Assembly (NCBI GenBank): GCA_027730465.1
Contig: JAQCGQ010000025.1
Location: forward strand, 1-8,962
Direction: 5' to 3'
DNA length: 8,962 nucleotides
DNA from: Actinomycetota bacterium
Lineage (GTDB): Bacteria > Actinomycetota > Actinomycetes > Nanopelagicales > Nanopelagicaceae
The translations under genes and the position numbers were made by a program. Of the stretch, positions 1 to 5,504 are shown one piece after another (the first letter of the stretch is position 1; every line of letters starts with the position of its first letter). The notes beneath the pieces were generated by a model that was not told the DNA's origin, searched no databases, and was given only the letters and a program-made list of their open reading frames with translations.

Positions 1-2
1 AA

Positions 3-392
3 ATGACTAAAACCGCAGTTAAGGCAAAACCACATCTGATCGCCCTTACCCTTGGGCTAATTCTTTCCACTACCTCAGTGATTACCGCAGCTGAGGCGGC
101 CAAAATTAAAAATGGTGTGGCATGTAAAAAATCGGGGCAAAAGACTAAAACTGGAAAGAAAAATTATGTCTGTGGCAAAAACCCATATGTAAAACCAACA
201 AAATTGACCTGGATGCTAACTAGCTGCCCACAAGCATATGATCTATATGTTGAGGCAAAGGATCAATACGGGATTTTTAAAGATATTCTCTCCGCTTCCC
301 CTGAAGGGATTGCAGAGCTTGAAAATCTTCAAAAGAGTATGGACTCTCTAGACACCCTAATGAAGAAAAAGGTTTGCAAAAAGGGTAAATAA
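3..392 (+). CDS. Small secreted four-cysteine, lysine-rich protein
   Basis: A 129-residue protein of unknown function. Residues 1-11 are basic, residues 12-29 form a hydrophobic stretch, and the Ala-rich AAEAA at 29-33 offers signal peptidase I cleavage sites, so it is probably exported. The mature part is rich in Lys and carries four cysteines (C41, C57, C75, C125), enough for two disulfides. The segment from G38 to C57, with Cys, a Lys/Gly/Thr-rich spacer, then YVC, resembles a short Cys-pair module that I associate with secreted actinobacterial proteins; that is memory, not a search result. The C-terminal half (about 73-125) looks helical. The ATG lies two bases into the window, so its ribosome binding site is not visible and a start further upstream cannot be excluded. 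The next gene is a tRNA about 100 bases on. I cannot name a function. Confidence 0.75.
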   Translation: MTKTAVKAKPHLIALTLGLILSTTSVITAAEAAKIKNGVACKKSGQKTKTGKKNYVCGKNPYVKPTKLTWMLTSCPQAYDLYVEAKDQYGIFKDILSASPEGIAELENLQKSMDSLDTLMKKKVCKKGK

Positions 393-401
393 AGCTCTTT
401 A

Positions 402-460
402 ATCCCTACCCCCGCTATAACTGTAGTTGAAAAGCATCTGTTCAAATAGGGATAAGATGC
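402..460 (+). repeat. Nested inverted repeats upstream of tRNA-Lys
   Basis: ATCCCTA (402-408) is the exact inverse of TAGGGAT (447-453), and inside and next to it GCATCT (434-439) is the exact inverse of AGATGC (455-460). The two pairings partly interlock, so they are alternatives or a pseudoknot rather than one simple hairpin. Neither is followed by a T-tract, so this is not a convincing terminator for the upstream small gene. The element overlaps the likely tRNA promoter region, and chance cannot be excluded for 6-7 bp arms. Confidence 0.4.
427..458 (+). promoter_or_regulatory. Possible promoter for tRNA-Lys
   Basis: TTGAAA (427-432) resembles a -35 box, and TAAGAT (453-458) fits the actinobacterial TANNNT -10 pattern. 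The spacer of 20 is long; GGATAA (450-455) would give 17 but is a poorer match. Transcription would start near 465, about 30 bases before the tRNA. This is only a motif match. Confidence 0.28.
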
Positions 461-496
461 GCCCTTGGTGTAATAGAAAATACGCCTAAATGAATG

Positions 497-569
497 GGGC
501 CTTTAGCTCAGTCGGTAGAGCAACAGACTTTTAATCTGTGGGTCGTCGGTTCGATCCCGACAGGGCCCA
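497..569 (+). tRNA. tRNA-Lys (anticodon UUU)
   Basis: A full cloverleaf can be folded by hand. The acceptor stem is GGGCCTT (497-503) against AGGGCCC (562-568) with one G-U pair. The D stem is GCTC (506-509) with GAGC (518-521). The anticodon stem is ACAGA (523-527) with TCTGT (535-539), the loop is CTTTTAA, and the anticodon TTT sits at 530-532. The T stem is GTCGG (545-549) with CCGAC (557-561) around TTCGATC. A569 is the discriminator base. The 3' CCA is not encoded, since the sequence continues CAA. UUU reads Lys codons AAA and AAG. No integrase or duplicated tRNA 3' end is seen nearby, so there is no sign that it serves as an attachment site here. Confidence 0.97.
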
Positions 570-584
570 CAATATTGATGTCCG

Positions 585-608
585 ATTTGTCCTTAAGCCG
601 CGACAAAT
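585..608 (+). repeat. Small inverted repeat between tRNA and sigma gene
   Basis: ATTTGTC (585-591) pairs perfectly with GACAAAT (602-608) around a 10-base loop. It lies 16 bases after the tRNA, with no T-run behind it, so it is more likely a processing or leader structure than a terminator. The rest of the gap 570-692 shows no convincing promoter; it contains one 8-bp palindrome, AACCGGTT, at 665-672. The tRNA and the sigma gene might be on one transcript. Confidence 0.35.
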
Positions 609-692
609 AAGGGCCAAGTGCGTAGAGGTGAATAGAGGCAGCGACGGTTGGCTCTGTAAGACAAAACCGGTTAAAGCAAGGGGCAAAACAAA

Positions 693-1673
693 ATGGCATT
701 TAAGGCCAAGAAATCCAAGGCAGTTGGGTCTTCAACTCCTGCATCCTGGAGCGTTGCCCAATTTTCATCCTTTTACACACTAAACCGATCTGAGCTTATT
801 GCCCATGCCAATCGGATTGTAAAGGATAAGGCAAAGGCTGAAGAGATCACCCAGGAAGCCCTAGTGAAATTCATGCTAGCCGCCCCTGAACTATCTAGTG
901 ACTCACACGCTCTTTCCTATCTACACCGCACAATTGAAAACCTCTGTATTGATCTATTTAGAGCAGAAAACCGTAGGCCAAATTTGGTTGCCCTAGATGA
1001 TGCAACCGCTGAGGTTGAATCAACCTGGCAGGTTTCTGGCGATCACTCAGTTGCAATATCAGCAGCCGAGGATGCAGCAATTATTCGCCAAGCATTATCA
1101 CTTTTATCTCCAGCAGAGCGAGCTGCTCTTGTGATGTGGGAGGTTGAAGGTAGATCTACCAAAGAGATTGCAAAGGAGCTTGGAATTAAAGAGTCTGCTG
1201 TTCGCCACACAGTTTCCAGGGCCCGTGCATCATTACGTAAGGTTCTATCCGAGCTTGTTATTGATGAGGCTCGTGGTCTAACTGCACTAGATCTTTTGTC
1301 CACCACATATAAAAAGGCGGCAGAGATCGCCGGTAAATCATCAAAGATTGCCCTCACATTTATTCTTGTTTTAACCGCTTTCCTTGGTCTTAACTCATTA
1401 ACTGGTAATGAACCAAATACATCATTAATTACAACCTCTTCATCTCAGGTAAATTCAAATCAAGATATGCCCCTTGCACCTGAAGCACCACTTGTGGTTG
1501 AACAACCAGTAATTAAATCCGTAGAAGTGATTAAACCGGTGAATGTTAAGAACTCAATCTCTACCGAAGAGTACGCAGACCACATGCAACTTTCATTAAA
1601 TCAACTTGCGACTGTGACTCTAATGCTCCAGGTATTAGAGCAAGCAGATGGTGGGCCAGCGCCTACCGAATAA
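693..1673 (+). CDS. ECF-like sigma-70 factor with C-terminal membrane anchor
   Basis: A 326-residue RNA polymerase sigma factor of ECF-like architecture (regions 2 and 4 only). Region 2 spans about residues 24-95: AEEITQEALVKF (49-60) matches the core-binding 2.2 helix and LHRTIENLCIDLFR (77-90) the -10 reading 2.3/2.4 part. Region 4 spans about 130-185 and contains SPAERAALVMWEVEGRS followed by the helix-turn-helix EIAKELGIKESAVRHTVSRAR. Unusually, about 140 residues follow. A hydrophobic segment at about 217-236 (IALTFILVLTAFLGL core) looks like one transmembrane helix, and then a roughly 90-residue Pro/Val-rich tail that would lie outside. ECF factors are usually near 200 residues, so this extension is real extra material and could act as a built-in anchor or sensor. 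AAGGGG (678-683) lies 9 bases before the ATG. The surface-protein gene follows 122 bases later, on the same strand. The target promoters are unknown; regulation of the neighbour is inference. Confidence 0.88.
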   Translation: MAFKAKKSKAVGSSTPASWSVAQFSSFYTLNRSELIAHANRIVKDKAKAEEITQEALVKFMLAAPELSSDSHALSYLHRTIENLCIDLFRAENRRPNLVALDDATAEVESTWQVSGDHSVAISAAEDAAIIRQALSLLSPAERAALVMWEVEGRSTKEIAKELGIKESAVRHTVSRARASLRKVLSELVIDEARGLTALDLLSTTYKKAAEIAGKSSKIALTFILVLTAFLGLNSLTGNEPNTSLITTSSSQVNSNQDMPLAPEAPLVVEQPVIKSVEVIKPVNVKNSISTEEYADHMQLSLNQLATVTLMLQVLEQADGGPAPTE

Positions 1674-1681
1674 CTAGATTT

Positions 1682-1724
1682 CCATCTCCTGGCGGCATTA
1701 CACGTGTGTGCCACAAGGAAATGG
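1682..1724 (+). promoter_or_regulatory. Leader stem-loop 1 upstream of surface-protein gene
   Basis: The arm CCATCTCCTGGCGGCA (1682-1697) pairs with TGCCACAAGGAAATGG (1709-1724) at 13 of 16 positions around an 11-base loop that holds the 8-bp palindrome ACACGTGT. It begins 9 bases after the sigma stop codon. There is no T-tract after it, so it does not look like a rho-independent terminator. It may stabilise or process the transcript, or the palindrome may bind a protein. Confidence 0.5.
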
Positions 1725-1729
1725 AATTA

Positions 1730-1748
1730 GAAGATCCAAAAGATCTTC
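1730..1748 (+). promoter_or_regulatory. Leader stem-loop 2 upstream of surface-protein gene
   Basis: GAAGATC (1730-1736) and GATCTTC (1742-1748) are exact inverse repeats around the loop CAAAA. The hairpin follows stem-loop 1 after only five bases. Confidence 0.5.
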
Positions 1749-1752
1749 GAGC

Positions 1753-1777
1753 CAGAGTTAGGAAATTCCTGATTCTG
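1753..1777 (+). promoter_or_regulatory. Leader stem-loop 3, just before the ribosome binding site
   Basis: CAGAGTTAGG (1753-1762) pairs with CCTGATTCTG (1768-1777) at all ten positions, two of them G-U, with loop AAATT. As DNA the whole 25 bases is a nearly symmetric palindrome centred on 1765. It ends about ten bases before the Shine-Dalgarno AGGA, leaving that site single-stranded. Such placement fits a 5' stabilising hairpin of an abundant mRNA; an operator is the alternative. Confidence 0.55.
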
Positions 1778-1795
1778 ACTAACGAAAGGAAACAA

Positions 1796-3619
1796 ATGTC
1801 GAAAACGACACTACGCAAGCGTATTTCGCTTGTTGCAGTTACGGCACTTACAGCAGGAGTTCTTTCTGTTGTTGCTGCACCTGCAGCAAACGCTAATATC
1901 AACGAACAAAACACAATAATGATCGCAGCTGGAGGTGGGTTAAAGGTTGGTACTGGAAGTAATACTTCTGGTGCAACAACTACATCCGCATCTGCCGCTG
2001 CAAGAAGCCTTGGGTTGTTATATAAAGATGCATCTACTACAACTGCTCAAACTGCAACCGTTTTAGCTGGTGGCGCTTTAGTTTTGATTGGATTTGAAAC
2101 AGCAGCCACATCTCAAGCGTTTTCAGCTACAGGCGGATCCTTCTCAACACCTGTGGGTGGCGGCGGTGAGCAAGCTGCTACAACCGTTGAGTACGGCTCA
2201 GGAAATAGTTCAGTAATGCTTTCTAGCACAAACGCAACAGCTGTTGCTGTTAGATGGGCTGCACCTACAACTGCTGGTACTTACACCCTCAGTTTGAGTG
2301 TAAGCACAGCCACAACAAATTTCACTACTCTTGCTACTAAGGGTGATGGAACTGTTCGTGGAAATGTTACTGTAACGGTCGCTGCAGCATCATCTGGTGG
2401 CGCATATAGTGCTGCAAATAGTGCTTGCTACCGAGCTGACTCCAGCACGGCAGTAACAGCAGATTCATCCACCGACTTACAGAATGGAGCCTCTGCATAC
2501 ATTCAATTAAATTTGAATGATGCATATGGTACAGATTTAGATAATGGCAACATTGTTGCTACTGCAACAAATGGTGGTCTGATATCAATTGGTACCGGTA
2601 GCCAATCTGTAGGAACTGCTTCAACTGTGGTTGCTTACGATAACGGTGCTTCTGCTGGTGATACCTATGGAACAGTGCGTTTGAGTCAACCAACAGCTGG
2701 TGCACCACTTACTTCAACCGTAACTATTACCTACAATGGCACTACTGTCTGTACTAAGACAGTAACTATTTCAGGTGCTGCAGATTCGATGACTATCGGA
2801 TTTCTTGGATCAGGTGACCTAGGCACCGGTACTGCTAGTGCATACTGGTTAGCCAATGAAACAGGTGTTGCAACTGGTCGTACTGCTGGACATTATCTTG
2901 TAGCACTTAAAGATAGTGCTGGAAATATTGTTAACCCAGCATCTACTGATTCATTCTCAATGGACTCTGCCACCACAACAACAACTGTTACTGGGTTAAC
3001 AGTTGCTATTGGAGATAGGGCCACATCAACTGCCTACTCAGCAACTGATGTACACAGCTGGACCCCAGGTACCTTTACCTGCGGATCTACTGCTGGATCA
3101 TCAAAGGTGAAGTTAAAACACCTCACTAGTACTACCGGCAAAGTTGTGTCTGGCGAGTTCACAGCACGTTGTGCTGATGGACCAGCTACATATACAGCTT
3201 CTTTTGACAAAGCTTCATATGTTCAAGGAGAGATTGCGACCTTGACTGTTAAATTCTTTGACTCAAAGGGAAATCCTGCAAATAGCACCGACGCAATTGG
3301 AGCGCTTACTGACACCGTTTCAATGATGACAAGAGTCACTGGCGTAGGCGATGCAAATACAAGAGCTAAAGCAGATGGAACTAGGACCTGGACGTACACA
3401 GTTGGTACCACAACTGGGTTAACTGCAGGTGCATACAATGGCCTAATTTCGTTCGCAGGTCTAGCTGCACTAGGTGGCACTACACAAACCGTTACTTACA
3501 AAGTAAGTTCTGGTGGCGATACAACAACAAACGCTGATGTTCTGAAGTCAATAGTTGCGTTAATCGCATCAATTAACAAGCAGATCCGTGCGCTACAGAA
3601 GTTGATCCTAAAGAGGTAA
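1796..3619 (+). CDS. Secreted S-layer-like surface protein
   Basis: The product is 607 residues from the ATG at 1796, which is preceded by AAAGGA (1785-1790) at 5 bases spacing. The frame is open back to a GTG at 1706, but that start would put 30 charged residues before the signal peptide, so I reject it. Residues 1-9 are basic, 10-30 hydrophobic, and cleavage is expected after A-N-A at 31-33. The mature chain is extremely rich in Thr, Ser, Ala and Gly with few charges, typical of beta-rich, Ig-like S-layer or adhesin proteins. It has four cysteines (C211, C319, C429, C459). Residues 461-495 (pattern ATYTASFDKASYVQGEIATL) and 364-380 look like repeated beta-sandwich strands. There is no LPXTG motif and no C-terminal hydrophobic anchor; instead residues 580-607 form a basic amphipathic helix (SIVALIASINKQIRALQKL core). 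Calling it an S-layer protein is inference from composition, leader structure and strong terminator. Confidence 0.78.
   Translation: MSKTTLRKRISLVAVTALTAGVLSVVAAPAANANINEQNTIMIAAGGGLKVGTGSNTSGATTTSASAAARSLGLLYKDASTTTAQTATVLAGGALVLIGFETAATSQAFSATGGSFSTPVGGGGEQAATTVEYGSGNSSVMLSSTNATAVAVRWAAPTTAGTYTLSLSVSTATTNFTTLATKGDGTVRGNVTVTVAAASSGGAYSAANSACYRADSSTAVTADSSTDLQNGASAYIQLNLNDAYGTDLDNGNIVATATNGGLISIGTGSQSVGTASTVVAYDNGASAGDTYGTVRLSQPTAGAPLTSTVTITYNGTTVCTKTVTISGAADSMTIGFLGSGDLGTGTASAYWLANETGVATGRTAGHYLVALKDSAGNIVNPASTDSFSMDSATTTTTVTGLTVAIGDRATSTAYSATDVHSWTPGTFTCGSTAGSSKVKLKHLTSTTGKVVSGEFTARCADGPATYTASFDKASYVQGEIATLTVKFFDSKGNPANSTDAIGALTDTVSMMTRVTGVGDANTRAKADGTRTWTYTVGTTTGLTAGAYNGLISFAGLAALGGTTQTVTYKVSSGGDTTTNADVLKSIVALIASINKQIRALQKLILKR
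2982..3005 (+). repeat. Perfect 9-bp inverted repeat inside the surface-protein gene
   Basis: CAACTGTTA (2982-2990) and TAACAGTTG (2997-3005) are exact inverse repeats around CTGGGT, in the coding stretch for about residues 396-404, where Thr and Val codons recur. The codon repetition alone may explain it. Confidence 0.4.
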
Positions 3620-3647
3620 GTACTACTCCGTAGGTAAACTTCTAACT

Positions 3648-3684
3648 AAATTAGGCCCCTCCTCAATGGAGGGGCCTAATTTTT
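3648..3684 (+). terminator. Strong rho-independent terminator after surface-protein gene
   Basis: A 15-bp perfect stem is formed by AAATTAGGCCCCTCC (3648-3662) and its inverse at 3668-3682, with loop TCAAT. The five Ts at 3680-3684 overlap the end of the stem and complete the classic pattern. It lies 28 bases after the stop codon. The A-run at the other end is short, so it acts mainly on + strand transcripts. Confidence 0.93.
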
Positions 3685-3711
3685 GTTTCCCTCAATTTTT
3701 TCAGTTAAAAT
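3683..3711 (+). promoter_or_regulatory. Candidate promoter for the polysaccharide operon
   Basis: TTGTTT (3683-3688) and TAAAAT (3706-3711) are 17 bases apart, and the -10 box fits TATAAT at five of six positions. A transcript would start near 3718 and carry a leader of about 100 bases containing the 13-bp tandem repeat. A second -10-like box, TATATT (3784-3789), overlaps the end of that repeat. Neither was tested. Confidence 0.38.
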
Positions 3712-3760
3712 AAGGGAGAGTAGCGAATTGTTGCGACCCAAATAACGGCATTACATAAAC

Positions 3761-3786
3761 GTGGATGAGATATGTGGATGAGATAT
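3761..3786 (+). repeat. Perfect 13-bp tandem direct repeat, two copies
   Basis: GTGGATGAGATAT occurs at 3761-3773 and again, directly abutting, at 3774-3786. It lies 30 bases before the proposed start of the O-antigen ligase-like gene and just after the terminator of the surface-protein gene. It may be a paired regulator site or a recent slippage duplication. Confidence 0.85.
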
Positions 3787-3815
3787 ATTGACTACACAAA
3801 GAATGGGGTGTGCGA

Positions 3816-5465
3816 GTGAAGTCTGAAATAAGTTTTATGCGTTCTATTGTTGCAGCAGTCACTTTAATTACCTTAATACTCACCCCATGGGTTAATTCAG
3901 ATTCATTAATCATCCCAAAAATTATAATCCTTTTCTTTATCGGAATGTTTTTTTTACCACAAGTATTATTAAATTTCAGACATTATTTGAGTAACATGTG
4001 GCTAAAAATAATATTTTTCTTGGCACTTTTATTTTTAATTCAAATGATAATTGCAATTGTTTTAAGTAGTGCACCATTTGAACAACAATTATATGGAAGA
4101 ACTGGGCGAGGCCTAGGATTTATCACCTTTTTTTCATTAATAGTAATATTACTTGCTACCTCTTTATTCACTAATATCAATCAAATAAGATTAATTTTAT
4201 TCGGTGCCATTTTTTCTACAATTTTGACTTCAATTTATGCAATTTGTCAAAATTTTGGTTTAGATATTTTTGAATGGAATACAAGAACTAATGGAATTAT
4301 TGGCACATTAGGTAATCCAAATTTTCAATCTTCAATAGCAGCATTTGCACTAGTACCTTCGATATTCTATTTAAAATCGCACAAGAAACGTAACCTCTTT
4401 ATCTCCTTTTTATTTGGATCAATTTTATTAGTTGTGATTTATTTTAGTCAGTCGACCCAAGGGTATATTTCAGTAATGTTAGCTATTTTTATATATTTAA
4501 TATTGATTATTTACTATAAGAGTAAATCGCTCTTTAAAGTTTTATCTGCACTATTTTTCAGCGTATTTGTTTGTATTATTTTAGGAATGGTGAATCAAGG
4601 CCCACTGGCTGATTTCTTATACAAATATTCAGTAAAGTCCCGTGCTGAAATGTGGCGCACAGCGATTGCGAGTGCTAACGATAATCCCTTTTTTGGAGTT
4701 GGCTTGGACTCTTTTGTGGATTGGTCTAGATTTTATACTTCCGCCAGTGATGCTGAGGGTGTGAATGAATTTATTGACAGTGCTCACAATTATTTCTTAG
4801 ATTTAGCCACATTTGGTGGTTATCCTTTAGCAGTTATATATTTTTTGATTGTAATCTTAACTCTTGCATCATTTCTCACTATATTTAGAAAAAACGAATT
4901 TAATAAAGAGATTGCAAGTTTATTTTGTATGTGGACAGTTCTACAAGCTCAGTCATTGATTAGCCCTATAAACATTGTGCTTATAACATGGAGCTTTTTG
5001 ATCTGTGGAGCAGTTATAGGGGTAGCTTCTAAAGGAGGTATCCAGGGTTTAAGGCAAGAAGGTTTTCAGTTCCGAAAGTCTGATTTTTCGAGACCATTTA
5101 GTATATTGTTGGCATCTTTTTCTCTAATGATCACCTACCCTTACTTTAACGTGGACAGAATGCAGTTAGACTCATTAAATACTAGAAACGCCAACTTAGC
5201 GATAAAATCAGCAAAGGCTTTTCCAGAATCAGTGGTCAGATATCAGAGGATAGGGTTAGAACTTTTAAACTCTGGCTTATTAGATCAATCTTTGGATGTT
5301 GCCAGATCTGCCGTTGAGTTTAATCCAAGGGCAATTTCAGGATGGGCTTTAATACTGGCAAATGAAAGAGCACCGCTTACTGAAAAAATTAAGGCTCAAA
5401 CTGAAATTCTGCGATTGGATCCATTCAATGATGAGATAAGAGATCTTAAGCTCACGGCACCTTAA
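3816..5465 (+). CDS. O-antigen ligase/polymerase family membrane protein
   Basis: A polytopic inner-membrane protein of about 549 residues in the O-antigen ligase / Wzy_C superfamily, which polymerises or attaches surface polysaccharide using lipid-linked sugars on the outer face of the membrane. Numbering from the GTG at 3810, hydrophobic segments recur over about 12-260 and 335-445. The family signature is visible: SRAEMWRTAIASANDNPFFG at 277-296 leading into VGLDSF, then SAHNYFLDLATFGG at 324-337 (the conserved HN...E/D..G loop). GRTGRG at 96-101 gives basic residues in an outside loop. Residues 455-545 are soluble and TPR-like, a tail known in several members. Start choice is uncertain: GTG 3816 has GGGG (3805-3808) at 7 bases, GTG 3810 is too close to it, and ATG 3837 has no such site. 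Which acceptor or repeat unit it handles cannot be told. It probably forms an operon with the dehydrogenase 39 bases downstream. Base composition is much more AT-rich than in the genes before. Confidence 0.85.
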   Translation: MKSEISFMRSIVAAVTLITLILTPWVNSDSLIIPKIIILFFIGMFFLPQVLLNFRHYLSNMWLKIIFFLALLFLIQMIIAIVLSSAPFEQQLYGRTGRGLGFITFFSLIVILLATSLFTNINQIRLILFGAIFSTILTSIYAICQNFGLDIFEWNTRTNGIIGTLGNPNFQSSIAAFALVPSIFYLKSHKKRNLFISFLFGSILLVVIYFSQSTQGYISVMLAIFIYLILIIYYKSKSLFKVLSALFFSVFVCIILGMVNQGPLADFLYKYSVKSRAEMWRTAIASANDNPFFGVGLDSFVDWSRFYTSASDAEGVNEFIDSAHNYFLDLATFGGYPLAVIYFLIVILTLASFLTIFRKNEFNKEIASLFCMWTVLQAQSLISPINIVLITWSFLICGAVIGVASKGGIQGLRQEGFQFRKSDFSRPFSILLASFSLMITYPYFNVDRMQLDSLNTRNANLAIKSAKAFPESVVRYQRIGLELLNSGLLDQSLDVARSAVEFNPRAISGWALILANERAPLTEKIKAQTEILRLDPFNDEIRDLKLTAP

Positions 5466-5493
5466 TCGAGCAGATCAAACCTTTACTATTAAG

Positions 5494-5499
5494 AAGGAG
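5494..5499 (+). promoter_or_regulatory. Ribosome binding site that fixes an AUA start
   Basis: AAGGAG is a near-perfect Shine-Dalgarno. Five bases later comes ATA at 5505, exactly where the conserved protein should begin. No ATG, GTG or TTG in that frame lies between the stop at 5490-5492 and GTG 5535. Confidence 0.8.
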
Positions 5500-5504
5500 C
5501 TACT

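Noticed and set aside
497..569. tRNA-Lys as an integration site for a mobile element
   Set aside because: No integrase, no duplicated tRNA 3' end and no foreign composition directly next to it.
538..783. An 81-codon + strand reading frame through the tRNA
   Set aside because: It starts inside the tRNA-Lys, overlaps the start of the sigma gene in another frame, and shows no recognisable protein features.
1682..1724. Rho-independent terminator after the sigma gene
   Set aside because: The stem has three mismatches and no T-tract follows, so it fits a leader structure better.
1706..1795. N-terminal extension of the surface protein from GTG 1706
   Set aside because: It is charged and sits before a classical signal peptide, the GTG lies inside stem-loop 1, and ATG 1796 has its own well-spaced AGGA site.
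3223..3480. Minus-strand 85-codon frame inside the surface-protein gene
   Set aside because: It is antisense to a well-supported gene and is explained by biased Thr/Ala codon composition.
3701..3913. Minus-strand 70-codon frame over the repeat and ligase start
   Set aside because: No Shine-Dalgarno or family resemblance, and it overlaps the promoter region and start of a supported gene.
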